Assembly: GCF_023715885.1 (NCBI RefSeq)
Contig: NZ_JAMBOY010000001.1
Span: forward strand, 620,001-684,000
DNA from: Microbacterium hydrocarbonoxydans
GTDB taxonomy: Bacteria; Actinomycetota; Actinomycetes; Actinomycetales; Microbacteriaceae
Reading direction: 5' to 3'
DNA: 64,000 bases
Shown here: positions 36,533 through 45,222 of the stretch, piece after piece
How the letters are laid out: the number at the start of each line of letters is the position of its first letter
Position numbering within the stretch: the first letter of the stretch is position 1
The notes under the pieces: model-generated
Told to the model about the DNA's origin: nothing
Seen by the model: the letters and a program-made list of their open reading frames with translations, nothing else
The model's database searches: none
Program-made: the position numbers and the translations under genes

Positions 36533-37393
36533 TCATCGCAGGTAGGCGTCGACCAGCAGGTCGCCGCGGATGCCGCGGAACGTTTCGAGCAGTCGCGTGA
36601 TTCCCCGCACACCGACCGACGACATCCGCAGATCGAACGGGCCGATCGGCTCGAGCGCCCCCGTGCGGATGCGCACGACCTCCCATCCTGCCGCGCGCAG
36701 CGCTCGGTCCTTGCGCTGATCGGCATCCTGTCGCTTGCCGACGTGCTCGAGGCCGTGTCGCCCGACCGTGTCATACTCGACGGCGATGCGCAGCTCGGGG
36801 ATCACGATGTCCGGCCACACCTCGGTGTGCCGGAAGAACGGCCGCGACACCTTCACCGCGTTGACCTCACGATCGAAGAGCAAGCGCTCGCTGAGACCGG
36901 CCCTCAGGGCGGCCTCCGCCGCGGATGCCGGTTTCGGCGCGCACGCGCTGAGGAAAGGCGTGCCCGACGCGAGGTCGGGCGTCTTGGTGCACAGCTCGGG
37001 TGCGCGTCGGCGAGGAGCTCGCGGGATCGCGCGGGCCTCGCCGAGGATCACGGGTTGCGGGCGCGCCAGCGCGGAGCACTCCGGACACCATGCCGAGCGT
37101 CGCCGGACGCGTCCGGGACGCTCGCGCTGCTCGGTCGGCGTCGCGGCGAAACGATGCCCGACCGTGCACTCCCAGCACAGCAGCACGTCGGCGGCGAGCG
37201 GGACCTGCGACAGCACGACCCCATGGTTGAGTTCGGGATGATACTGGCGGATCAGCTCGGGATAGGCCGCCCACGCGCTGCGGAAGGTGCCGACCTCATA
37301 AGGTACGGCGCTGCCGCGCGAGAACTGCCTTCTCGCCCACCACTGCTGAACCGGCTCCGCCACACCCGCGACCGTAATCGGGCTCACCGACAT
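36533..37393 (-). CDS. Zinc-ribbon plus PD-(D/E)XK endonuclease-like protein
   Basis: 286 residues. The N-terminal region has a zinc-ribbon pattern (CWECTVGHRF ... WCPECSA) of the sort found in PF14311-like proteins. The C-terminal half carries PDIVIPELRIAVEYDTVGRHG with later KRQDADQRKDRALRAAGWEVVRI, the layout of DUF559/Vsr-like PD-(D/E)XK nucleases (acidic D and E, then a basic helix). Such proteins are often annotated as endonuclease-domain proteins in Microbacteriaceae. Target unknown. The gene stands alone: no methyltransferase or other defence gene is adjacent. ATG 37393. Confidence 0.75.
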   Translation of the reverse strand: MSVSPITVAGVAEPVQQWWARRQFSRGSAVPYEVGTFRSAWAAYPELIRQYHPELNHGVVLSQVPLAADVLLCWECTVGHRFAATPTEQRERPGRVRRRSAWCPECSALARPQPVILGEARAIPRAPRRRAPELCTKTPDLASGTPFLSACAPKPASAAEAALRAGLSERLLFDREVNAVKVSRPFFRHTEVWPDIVIPELRIAVEYDTVGRHGLEHVGKRQDADQRKDRALRAAGWEVVRIRTGALEPIGPFDLRMSSVGVRGITRLLETFRGIRGDLLVDAYLR

Positions 37394-37409
37394 CGAACCG
37401 GACTCCGGA

Positions 37410-38537
37410 TCAGAACGCGAACCGCAGATACCAGAAGACGACGAACCCGAGGATGATCACGACCGGCAGCCAGCGGAAGCCGCGCTTGAGGCGACGCCCC
37501 TCGGTGGCGACGCCCGGCGGCGGAGCCAGCAGGCCCGCCGGCGGAGCGAACGGCAGCTGCGCCGTCGCCATCTGCGGGTTCACTGCGGGAGATGTGGATG
37601 CCGAGGCGCTCGACGTCTCCTCCCGCAGCCGTTCATCGCGCCACCGAGACCACTGGTCGAACTTCGTCAGGAGCGCGCCCACCGCGCCGAAGAGCCACGA
37701 CCACGTCGCGGGGTCGAGCGTCGATGCGCGACGCTGGGTGTAGAGGAACAGCCAGTCGTCGACGATCTCCACGTCGAGCTCGGCGGCGTTGTCGATGAAG
37801 CGCGCCATGATGTCGGGCGTGAACAGGTAGAGGGCATCGCGCTCATAGCCCTCCGGGCAGTAGAGCGTGAAGTACCGATCGAAGTCGCCCTCGAGCGACA
37901 GCCGCTGCTCGCGTCGGAAGGCCGCCGGCAGATTCGACCCGAAGCCGTTGTTGCCCTTCGCGTCGAGAACGATGTTCGGCAGCGGAACGTCGAGCTTCAC
38001 GGCCACGTAGCCCCACCGGTACGTGGTCGAGTTCTTCCCCGACTGCACCGTGTACTGGTAGTTGCCGAACTCGACGAACCGCGGGTTCGTGCCCCGCACG
38101 AGGTCGGTCGAGACACGCGAGCGGCCGAGGCTGAAGATCATGCCGGGCAGCGGAGGATCGGCGATTCGGGCTTCGTAGGCCATCCCGTTGGCCCGGGCGA
38201 ACCTGTCGAGCCGGTATCTCGCGACCCTGGCGCGCCGCCAGCCGACCAGTGCTCCGATACCGATCGCGGCCCCGATGCCGCCGAACAGCAGCAGACCGAT
38301 CCCGGCGAATCCGAAGTCGCGCGGGCTGGTGGCGAGGCCGATCAGCACGGAGGCCGCGATCGGGACGGAGATCACCACGACGATCGCGACGACGACGAAG
38401 CCGATCACGGCGGAGACCGACATGCTCATCGAGCCGCGGGCGCGGAGTTCCGCTGCGAAGGCGGCGACGGCTCGTGGGTCGACGGGCTCGGTCAGCGGTC
38501 GGCTGTCGAAGCTCGTCGCGGGCTGCGGCCGGCTCAT
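37410..38537 (-). CDS. Membrane protein with a large cytosolic domain, unknown function
   Basis: 375 residues. Two hydrophobic segments near residues 38-65 and 75-98 are followed by ~230 soluble residues (FEFGNYQYTV-like strands, YCPEGYERDALYLFTPDIMARFIDNAAELDVEIVDDWLF read in pieces). An A/P/S-rich linker follows, and a single C-terminal hydrophobic helix (WLPVVIILGFVVFWYL). ATG 38537 overlaps the stop of the upstream partner by 4 nt (ATGA), so the two genes are coupled. No family recognised. Confidence 0.75.
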   Translation of the reverse strand: MSRPQPATSFDSRPLTEPVDPRAVAAFAAELRARGSMSMSVSAVIGFVVVAIVVVISVPIAASVLIGLATSPRDFGFAGIGLLLFGGIGAAIGIGALVGWRRARVARYRLDRFARANGMAYEARIADPPLPGMIFSLGRSRVSTDLVRGTNPRFVEFGNYQYTVQSGKNSTTYRWGYVAVKLDVPLPNIVLDAKGNNGFGSNLPAAFRREQRLSLEGDFDRYFTLYCPEGYERDALYLFTPDIMARFIDNAAELDVEIVDDWLFLYTQRRASTLDPATWSWLFGAVGALLTKFDQWSRWRDERLREETSSASASTSPAVNPQMATAQLPFAPPAGLLAPPPGVATEGRRLKRGFRWLPVVIILGFVVFWYLRFAF

Positions 38538-39505
38538 CGGTTCACCTCGTCGCCGTCCCAGTGCAGCTCGGCGCCCTCGCTGATCGGGAACGCCTCCAGC
38601 GCGGGGTCGGCGCAGAGGGCGGCGACCAGCTCGGTCGATCCGGCGACGACGGTCGAGTCGAAGTCGATCTCGCTGACGAGCACCCACGCCCGATCCTCGG
38701 GCCAGAGGATGCTGGGACTCTGCGCGCTGGGCGGGAATCCGTGCTGCTCCGCCGGACGATCGCGCCACGGCGCCCGCAGCACCCAGTCGGCATCGGCGAA
38801 CTCGTCGACCCCCGCGGAGAACAGCACGTACGAGCGGTCGCGCGTCGGAAACCGCGGCCCCTCGGAGATCTCCTTCGACAGGATGCCCTCCTGCCAGGTC
38901 TTCTTGCGGAAGACGTTGTTGAACGGATCGTGCACGCTGCGACCGAGCACGGCCTGGTGATCCGGGTCGTCGCTGATCGTGAGGAACGCGCGCGACGGCG
39001 TGTGCCCGTAGTGTCCGAGCAGACCGCCGAAGCCCTCCCACAGCGCGGCCACACCGACCTCGGGCGTGGTCGTGAAGGCGCGCAGGTGCGTCGCGATCGC
39101 GGCGATCGTGGGCGGTGCGAGAGCGCCGTACGCGGGGGCGGCGAACTCGCGGCCGTCCGGAGCGATGCGCGTCTGCCAGTCCTCGCCGGGCGGCGAGCGG
39201 ACCACGCGCTGCCACTGGGCGAGAGGATGCAATACGGTATCGAACGCTCGCGCGGTCTCCGCCCAGCTCGTCGGCTCGTCGCGGAAGAGTTCCAGCAGCC
39301 GCTGCTGCTCGGCGTCCGGCATCCTCTCCCATTCGTCGAGCGAGGGCACCGGTCGCTCGGGGAGCGAGCGCACGATCGGGGGGTGCAGGATGCGCGCGTA
39401 CGCGGGGTATCCGCGAGGCACGACCGAGTGCATCGACGAGTTCCACGGGTCGTCGAGCCTGTCGCGCAGCCATGAGCCGGCCGAGGGATACGGCATCCAG
39501 TGCAT
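38534..39505 (-). CDS. Conserved hypothetical cytosolic protein
   Basis: 323 residues, no signal peptide or membrane segment. Trp- and Pro-rich N-terminus (HWMPYPSAGSWLRDRLDDPWNS), a central FGGLLGHYGHTPSRAFLTISDD region, and a C-terminal segment rich in acidic residues (WVLVSEIDFDSTVVAG). ATG 39505 lies 7 nt after TAGCGT (minus strand), a leaderless layout. It is coupled to the membrane protein gene downstream, so it may be the soluble partner. Function unknown. Confidence 0.75.
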   Translation of the reverse strand: MHWMPYPSAGSWLRDRLDDPWNSSMHSVVPRGYPAYARILHPPIVRSLPERPVPSLDEWERMPDAEQQRLLELFRDEPTSWAETARAFDTVLHPLAQWQRVVRSPPGEDWQTRIAPDGREFAAPAYGALAPPTIAAIATHLRAFTTTPEVGVAALWEGFGGLLGHYGHTPSRAFLTISDDPDHQAVLGRSVHDPFNNVFRKKTWQEGILSKEISEGPRFPTRDRSYVLFSAGVDEFADADWVLRAPWRDRPAEQHGFPPSAQSPSILWPEDRAWVLVSEIDFDSTVVAGSTELVAALCADPALEAFPISEGAELHWDGDEVNR

Positions 39506-39544
39506 GCGACCCACGCTACCGGGGAGTGCGCGGCACGACGGGTC

Positions 39545-39587
39545 AGACGAAACGGGCGTCGCTCGTCGAGCGCCGTGCGTTTCGTCT
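39545..39587. repeat. Compound inverted repeat between divergent genes
   Basis: 10-bp perfect arms AGACGAAACG (39545-39554) and complement (39578-39587) enclose an inner GCTCGTCGAGC palindrome (39561-39571). It lies between the leaderless promoters of two divergent genes, so a regulatory rather than terminating role is possible. Confidence 0.55.
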
Positions 39588-39671
39588 CGCCCGTTCCACG
39601 CGTTCGGCGGGAGCGGGAGACGCCTGGATGCCGCGGCGGAGCGGCCCCGTCATCCGCCCCATAATCGGAGG

Positions 39672-40031
39672 GTGAACTCGCCTGTGACAACCATCCCCTC
39701 CCTCGACGGCCGCCGTTTCCGCATGGTGTCGTCGACCACCTCCGCCGTCGATCCCGAGTCGCCGAGCGAGTTCGTGTACTGGGAGAAGGACGGCGCGATC
39801 TGGGGCGACTACTCGGGCGACACCGTGACCTTCGGACGCTTCGTGGGGACCCGCACGGGGGACACCATCTGGGTGTCGTTCGTGCACGTGCTCGTCGCCG
39901 ATGGAACGGTCGTCACCGGCAACGGGGAGAGCGATCTCGAGCTGACGGATGCCGGGCTGATCCGCCTCGTCGAGCACTACGAGATGCACGGCCTGCCGCA
40001 GTTGAGCGTGTGCGAAGAGGTCTCTGGCTGA
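39672..40031 (+). CDS. Small lipocalin-like hypothetical protein
   Basis: 119 residues, predicted all-beta with repeated strand patterns (GRRFRMVSSTTS, FVYWEKDGAIWGDYSGDTVTFGRFVG, DTIWVSFVHVLVADGTVVTGNGESD). This resembles short proteins often mislabelled as N-acetylglutamate synthase, a label not supported here. GTG 39672 is exactly 6 nt after CATAAT (39660-39665), predicting a leaderless mRNA. It ends 28 nt before the convergent lrp-type gene. Confidence 0.75.
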   Translation: MNSPVTTIPSLDGRRFRMVSSTTSAVDPESPSEFVYWEKDGAIWGDYSGDTVTFGRFVGTRTGDTIWVSFVHVLVADGTVVTGNGESDLELTDAGLIRLVEHYEMHGLPQLSVCEEVSG

Positions 40032-40059
40032 ACGCTCGTTCCGTCGATCGATTCTCGGA

Positions 40060-40647
40060 TCAGCGGGGCGGGAGGGCGTCGCGGCCGGGGGAGGCCGGCG
40101 TCCAGCGCGTCATGCCGAGGGGCACCGTCAGGTCGCGCTCGGGGAGGTCGGTGGGCAGCAGGTACGAGCGGCGCACGACCTCGTCGAGCACGACGACGCT
40201 CACGACGGTGCGCACCTCGGGAAGCTGCGCGATGACCCCGGTCGAGAACTCGTGCACTCCGCTGACGTCGACCGCGCGGATGAGCAGCATCGCGTCGTGC
40301 TCTCCCGTCGTGATCGCGCACCACTCGACGTCCGGCATCTCCATGACGCGGTCGCGGAACGACGCCCACGCCTGCGGGTGCACCGTGACGAACACGAGGG
40401 CCCCGATCGAGAGCCCCGCCTTGGCTTGATCCACGGTCGCACTGAACCCCGTGATGACGCCGTCCTGCATCAGCGACTCGACGCGCGTGTACGCGTTGGC
40501 GCGGGAGATGCCGACCTCCTCGGCCAGCGCGGCGATCGAGATGCGACCGTTATCGCGCAGTGTGCCGAGGATTCTGTATGCCGTGTCGTCCAAAGGGGTG
40601 GCACTTCGTCCAGAATGCTGCGAAGCATCGCTGTTCTTGCTGGACAT
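40060..40647 (-). CDS. Lrp/AsnC family transcriptional regulator
   Basis: 195 residues from ATG 40647 (MSSKNSDASQHSG), preceded by GGAGGAG. The helix-turn-helix is at about residues 20-65 (LDDTAYRILGTLRDNGRISIAALAEEVGISRANAYTRVESL, read in pieces) and the RAM ligand domain follows (ALVFVTVHPQ, DAMLLIRAVD, VVSVVVLDEVVRRSYL). It is divergent from the peptide ABC importer, so it probably controls it in response to an amino acid or peptide. It has an extra ~15-residue C-terminal extension. Target assignment is inferred from position. Confidence 0.9.
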   Translation of the reverse strand: MSSKNSDASQHSGRSATPLDDTAYRILGTLRDNGRISIAALAEEVGISRANAYTRVESLMQDGVITGFSATVDQAKAGLSIGALVFVTVHPQAWASFRDRVMEMPDVEWCAITTGEHDAMLLIRAVDVSGVHEFSTGVIAQLPEVRTVVSVVVLDEVVRRSYLLPTDLPERDLTVPLGMTRWTPASPGRDALPPR

Positions 40648-40652
40648 ATGTC
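40643..40652. promoter_or_regulatory. Palindrome over the lrp-type start codon
   Basis: GACATATGTC is a perfect 10-bp palindrome covering the start codon. Lrp-type regulators often bind AT-centred palindromes and repress themselves; autoregulation is inferred only. Confidence 0.35.
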
Positions 40653-40797
40653 TCCTCCTGTGCGAGGTCATGGGACAGACCGTGAGTTCGGTTGCATCCT
40701 CGCTGGACACATCGTCCCATATGATGCGAATCTGTTCACCGGTCGTCCACCCGGCTTCGACCGAACCCGAATGTACTCCTCGCCTCTGGAGGCTCTC

Positions 40798-42384
40798 ATG
40801 TCGTCACGTCGCAGCACGTCCGTCATCGCGATCGGAGCGGTCGCGCTCCTCGCGCTCGCAGGATGCTCCGGAGGAAACTCCGCGAACAACAGCGATGGCA
40901 GCTCGTCGTCCGGTTCGCTCGTCATCGACACGGCGTTCTCGATCGAGACCGCCGACCCCGGCCACACCTACGACCCGACCGGCAACATGATCGCGAAGGC
41001 GCTCTACGAGACGCTCGTCGACTTCGAGGGCTCCGACGTGTCGACCCCGGTCCCCGGTCTCGCGTCCTGGGAGCAGAACGACGCCGCGACCGAGTTCACC
41101 TTCACGCTGGAGGGCGACCGGGTCTTCTCCGACGGCTCGCCGATCGAGGCGAAGGACGTCGTCTTCACGCTGCAGCGCATCCAGGGCATGGAGGACGCCA
41201 AGCCGAACTTCCTGCTCGGCGGACTGACCGTCACCGAGGTCGACGACAAGACCATCAGCATCACGTCCGAGACCCCGCTGCTGCAGCTGCCCGCGATCCT
41301 CGCGAACCCGGCACTCGGCATCGTCAACTCCGACGTCGTGATGGAGAACGGCGGCACCACCGACGGCTCCGACTCGGCGCAGGGCTTCCTCGACGGCGAG
41401 TCCGCCGGATCCGGCCCGTTCGTGCTCGACACGCTCGATCTCTCGTCGCAGGTCGTGCTGACCAAGAACGACGAGTACAACGGCGACGAAGAGGCCGGCT
41501 ACGACCGCGTGGTCGTGCGCAACGTGTCGGAGAGCGCGACCCAGCTCGCCAACCTCAAGGGCGGCGACTCCATGGTCGCGATGGACCTCAACGGCGACCA
41601 GGTCTCGGGTCTCGGCGACGGCCTCCAGGTCGATTCCGTGCCGTCCGGGCAGACGATCTTCCTGCTGCTGAACCAGTCCTCGGCCGTGGCCGGCGACCTC
41701 GCGAACGTCAAGATCGCCGAGGCGATCCGCTACGCGCTCGACTACGACGCCCTGCTCGAGCTCGCCGGCGCGGGCGCCGTGCAGGCGACCGGCGTGATCC
41801 CGCCCGGATTCGAGGGTGCTCTCGACACCGGCGTGGAGCAGGACCTCGAGAAGTCCAAGGCCGCGCTCGCCGAGGCCGGCTACACCGGTCAGACGCTGAA
41901 GCTGCAGTTCCCGAACGACTACCCGGTCGGCGGCGTGGAGTTCACCCCGCTCGCCGAGCGCGTGCAGGCGCAGCTCGAGGATGCCGGCATCACGGTCGAG
42001 CTCGCCCCGGCTCCGTTCGCGACCGAGCTCGACGCCTACGTCAACGGCACCGAGGGCTTCGGCCTCTGGTTCTGGGGTCCTGACTACGCCGACTCCGCGA
42101 ACTTCCTGCCCTTCGCTCCGGGTCTGAAGGTCGGCCTCCGTGCGGGCTGGGCCGCAGAGGCGAACCCCGAGATCGCGGGCATCGCCGCGGGGGCTGCCGC
42201 CGCGACCGACGAGGAGCAGCGCAGCGCCGCATTCACGGAGTTCGCCGAGGCCATGCAGGCCGAGGGCCCGTTCGTGCCGCTGATCGTCCCCGGCCGCAAC
42301 ATCGCCACGGCGGATGCCGTCTCCGGCGCCGTGTACAACTCGGTGTGGGAGATGGACATCGCCGAGATCCAGCCCGCCGGCTGA
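40798..42384 (+). CDS. Peptide/dipeptide ABC transporter substrate-binding lipoprotein
   Basis: 528 residues from ATG 40798, with GGAGG 6 nt before. Lipoprotein signal with lipobox LALAGC near residues 18-23, then an S/G/N-rich linker and the SBP_bac_5 fold (DTAFSIETADPGHTYDPTGNMIAKALYETL, LASWEQNDAATEFTFTLEGDRVFSDGSPIEAKDVVFTLQRI, read in pieces). Lipid-anchored outside the membrane, it delivers peptides or a similar solute to the permeases encoded next. Exact substrate unknown. First gene of a five-gene transporter operon. Confidence 0.95.
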   Translation: MSSRRSTSVIAIGAVALLALAGCSGGNSANNSDGSSSSGSLVIDTAFSIETADPGHTYDPTGNMIAKALYETLVDFEGSDVSTPVPGLASWEQNDAATEFTFTLEGDRVFSDGSPIEAKDVVFTLQRIQGMEDAKPNFLLGGLTVTEVDDKTISITSETPLLQLPAILANPALGIVNSDVVMENGGTTDGSDSAQGFLDGESAGSGPFVLDTLDLSSQVVLTKNDEYNGDEEAGYDRVVVRNVSESATQLANLKGGDSMVAMDLNGDQVSGLGDGLQVDSVPSGQTIFLLLNQSSAVAGDLANVKIAEAIRYALDYDALLELAGAGAVQATGVIPPGFEGALDTGVEQDLEKSKAALAEAGYTGQTLKLQFPNDYPVGGVEFTPLAERVQAQLEDAGITVELAPAPFATELDAYVNGTEGFGLWFWGPDYADSANFLPFAPGLKVGLRAGWAAEANPEIAGIAAGAAAATDEEQRSAAFTEFAEAMQAEGPFVPLIVPGRNIATADAVSGAVYNSVWEMDIAEIQPAG

Positions 42385-42398
42385 GAGGGCTCTGACGC

Positions 42399-43460
42399 AT
42401 GACGACGGTGGCCGTGCAACGCCAGGCGCAGCGTCGCAGGTCGCCGCTCGTCGGCTACCTGCTGCGCCGGGTCGGCACCTCCCTGCTCCTGCTCGTGGGG
42501 GTCACGATCGTGACCTTCGCGCTCACGAACCTGGTTCCGGGTGATCCCGTCTCGGCCGCGCTCGGTGAGGGCGCGTCGCAGAATCCGGCGACGCGCGAGG
42601 CGTTCATCAAGGCGAACGGACTCGACCAGCCGTTGATCGTGCAGTACGTCATCTACATGGGGAACCTGCTCCGCGGGGACCTCGGCACATCGCTGGTGAC
42701 CGGGCGACCGGTCACCAGCGATCTCGCCACCGCGGTGCCGGCGACGATCGAGATCGCGATCGGCGCGATCATCCTGAGCCTCGCCGTCAGCATCGTGCTC
42801 GGAACGCTCGCCGCTTACCGCCGCGGGCTCGTGACCGACCAGGTCATCCGGGTCGTCACGCTCGTCGGCCTCAGTGTCCCCACCTTCTGGCTCGCGCTCG
42901 TGAGCTTCTACGTCTTCTTCCTCGAGCTGCGGATCGCCCCGGGTTCCGGTCGCATCTCGCCGTCGATCACGCCGCCGCCCCGCATCACCGGGCTGTACAC
43001 GGTCGACTACCTCCTGAACGGCGACGGCGTCGGCTTCTTCGACGCCCTCGCGCATCTCGCTCTGCCGGTCATGGTGCTGTCGCTCGTGACGATCGGTCTG
43101 CTCACCCGGTTCATCCGCACCTCCGTGCTCGAGGTGCTGGGCAGCGACTACGTCCGCGCTGCGAGGGCGAAGGGCCTGCCGGCGATGCGCGTGATCCTCG
43201 ACTACGTGCTGCGTGGGGCCTCGCTTCCGATCCTCACGGTGGTCGGAGTCGCGTTCGGCTCTCTGCTCTCGGGAACCGTGCTCGTGGAGTCGGTGTTCGC
43301 GTGGCCGGGTCTCGGCACGTACGCGTACAACTCCGCCGCCAACCTCGACCTGCCCGGCATCATGGGCGTCGGTCTCGTCGTCGGCGTCATCTACCTCCTC
43401 ATCAACTTCGTCGTCGACCTGCTCTACGGCGTCCTGGATCCGAGAGTGAGGATCGCATGA
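42399..43460 (+). CDS. ABC transporter permease (DppB type)
   Basis: 353 residues, six hydrophobic segments. N-terminal VGYLLRRVGTSLLLLVGVTIVTFALTNLVPGDP is the DppB signature, and the EAA loop is VRAARAKGLPAMRVILDYVLRGASLPI. C-terminal WPGLGTYAYNSAANLDLPG. It forms the channel with the following DppC-type permease. The gap to the binding-protein gene is 14 nt, and its stop overlaps the next gene (ATGA). Confidence 0.95.
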   Translation: MTTVAVQRQAQRRRSPLVGYLLRRVGTSLLLLVGVTIVTFALTNLVPGDPVSAALGEGASQNPATREAFIKANGLDQPLIVQYVIYMGNLLRGDLGTSLVTGRPVTSDLATAVPATIEIAIGAIILSLAVSIVLGTLAAYRRGLVTDQVIRVVTLVGLSVPTFWLALVSFYVFFLELRIAPGSGRISPSITPPPRITGLYTVDYLLNGDGVGFFDALAHLALPVMVLSLVTIGLLTRFIRTSVLEVLGSDYVRAARAKGLPAMRVILDYVLRGASLPILTVVGVAFGSLLSGTVLVESVFAWPGLGTYAYNSAANLDLPGIMGVGLVVGVIYLLINFVVDLLYGVLDPRVRIA

Positions 43461-44368
43461 GCCGCATCGACTCGGCATCCGGACCCTGGCGGTTCCGCTT
43501 CCGCTGGCCGCGCGCCTGGCGTACGCCGCTCGGCGTGATCGGCACCGTGATCGCCGCCGCCTGGATCGTCATCGCGTTCACGGCGCAGTGGTGGGTGCCG
43601 TACGGGCCGAACGCCCAGGTGCTCCCGCGTCTGCAGGAGCCGGGGATCGACACCCTGCTCGGCACCGACGGCAACGGGCGAGACATCTTCTCCCGTCTCA
43701 TGACCGGCGCGACGGTGAGCCTTCCGCTCGCGCTCATGCTCGTGATCGCCGCCATGATCATCGGGACCACGATCGGCGCGGTCGCCGGGTACTTCGGCCG
43801 CGCCGTCGACGAGACGCTCATGCGCATCACCGACCTGTTCATGGCGTTCCCGACCGTGATCCTCGCCATGGTGGTCGCGGCCTCGCTCGGTCCGTCGCTG
43901 TTCAACGCCGTGATCGCAGCGATCGTCGTGTCGTGGCCGCAGTACGCACGTGTGACCCGCAGCATCGTTCTCGGCCTGCGCGGGCAGAACTACGTCATCG
44001 CCGGGCGTCTGCTCGGCCACTCGCCCGTCCGCACGCTGTTCGTCGACATCCTGCCCAACATCGCCGGACCCATGCTCGTGCTGGCGACGCTCGACATCGG
44101 CGCAGCGATCCTGCTGCTGTCGGGGCTGTCGTTCCTCGGCCTCGGCGCGCAGCCGCCGACGGCGGAATGGGGCTCGATGATCTCCGCCGCGATGCAGAAC
44201 TTCGACGCCTGGTGGCTCGGCGTCTTCCCCGGTCTCGCGATCCTCACGGTGGTGCTGGCCTTCAACTTCCTCGGCGATGCGATGCGCGACGTGCTCGACC
44301 CGACGGCGGAGGTCACGCACGAGAAGCAGGCCGACCACGTCGCCTCGGCGAAGGGAGCGGCAGCATGA
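43457..44368 (+). CDS. ABC transporter permease (DppC type)
   Basis: 303 residues with an N-terminal cytosolic stretch, a first membrane helix (GVIGTVIAAAWIVIAFTA), LLGTDGNGRDIFSRLMTGA (DppC signature), and the EAA loop region QNYVIAGRLLGHSPVRTLFVDILPN. It pairs with the DppB-type subunit. The ATG at 43457 overlaps the previous stop and its own stop overlaps the next start by 4 nt. Confidence 0.95.
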   Translation: MSRIDSASGPWRFRFRWPRAWRTPLGVIGTVIAAAWIVIAFTAQWWVPYGPNAQVLPRLQEPGIDTLLGTDGNGRDIFSRLMTGATVSLPLALMLVIAAMIIGTTIGAVAGYFGRAVDETLMRITDLFMAFPTVILAMVVAASLGPSLFNAVIAAIVVSWPQYARVTRSIVLGLRGQNYVIAGRLLGHSPVRTLFVDILPNIAGPMLVLATLDIGAAILLLSGLSFLGLGAQPPTAEWGSMISAAMQNFDAWWLGVFPGLAILTVVLAFNFLGDAMRDVLDPTAEVTHEKQADHVASAKGAAA

Positions 44369-45222
44369 GCGATTCCACCGCAGCCCCGGCGCTCAGCATC
44401 CGCGACCTGACGATCGAGATCGGCCGCCCCCTCGTGCACGGCATCTCGCTCGACCTGCACGCCGGACGCATCCACGGCCTGGCCGGCGAGTCGGGATCGG
44501 GCAAGACCCTGACGTCGCTCGCCGTGCTCGGACTCCTGCCGCGTCAGGCCCGGACCGGCGGATCGATCACCCTTGCGGGACAGGAGCTCGTCGGGCTCCG
44601 TCGCCGCGGCTTCAACCGCATCCGCGGCAAGCGCATCGCGATGATCTTCCAGGACCCCTCCGCCTCGCTGCACCCGCAGCTGCCCGTCGGTCGCCAGCTC
44701 ACCGACCACATGCGGGTGCATCTCGGCCTGCGCGGCGTCGCCGCGAAGGCACGGGCGATCGAGCTGCTCGAGATCGTGCAGGTGCCCGATCCGGATGCCG
44801 CGCTGAAGCGCTACCCGCACCAGTTCTCCGGTGGTCAGCGTCAGCGCATCGCGATCGCGTGCGCGCTCGCCTGCGACCCGGAAGTGCTTCTCGCCGACGA
44901 GCCGACGACGGCCCTCGACGTCACGGTGCAGGCCGGCATCCTGAAGCTCCTCCGCGACCTCGCCACCGAGCGCGACCTCGCGGTGCTGCTCGTCACGCAC
45001 GACCTGGGAGTGATGAGTGCCATCGCCGACGAGGTCGCCGTGATGAAGGACGGTCGCATCGTTGAGCGCGCCGACCGCGAGGCCCTGTTCCACGACCCCC
45101 AGCACGAGTACACGCGCACGCTGCTCGCGGCGCTGCCGGGCTCGAAGGTCGAGGAAGCGCCGGACGAGCCGGTTGCAGAGGCGCCGGCCGCGGACGCTGA
45201 GAAGGAGGATGCCGATGAGTGA
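44365..45222 (+). CDS. Oligopeptide ABC transporter ATP-binding protein (DppD/OppD type)
   Basis: 285 residues. Walker A GESGSGKT near residue 41, Q-loop FQDPSAS, signature FSGGQRQRIAIA, Walker B EVLLADEPTTALD, H-loop VTHDLGV. Nucleotide-binding subunit of the importer, powering it with the next ATPase as a heterodimer. The C-terminus adds ~25 acidic residues (EEAPDEPVAEAPAADAEKED). It overlaps the permease before and the ATPase after (8 nt). Confidence 0.95.
   Translation: MSDSTAAPALSIRDLTIEIGRPLVHGISLDLHAGRIHGLAGESGSGKTLTSLAVLGLLPRQARTGGSITLAGQELVGLRRRGFNRIRGKRIAMIFQDPSASLHPQLPVGRQLTDHMRVHLGLRGVAAKARAIELLEIVQVPDPDAALKRYPHQFSGGQRQRIAIACALACDPEVLLADEPTTALDVTVQAGILKLLRDLATERDLAVLLVTHDLGVMSAIADEVAVMKDGRIVERADREALFHDPQHEYTRTLLAALPGSKVEEAPDEPVAEAPAADAEKEDADE

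Noticed and set aside
36533..37393. Complete restriction-modification or defence island
   Set aside because: No methyltransferase, helicase or other defence gene is adjacent; neighbours are a metabolic operon and hypothetical genes.
39672..40031. N-acetylglutamate synthase
   Set aside because: The small beta-rich protein only resembles proteins carrying that doubtful label; no GNAT or kinase fold is present.
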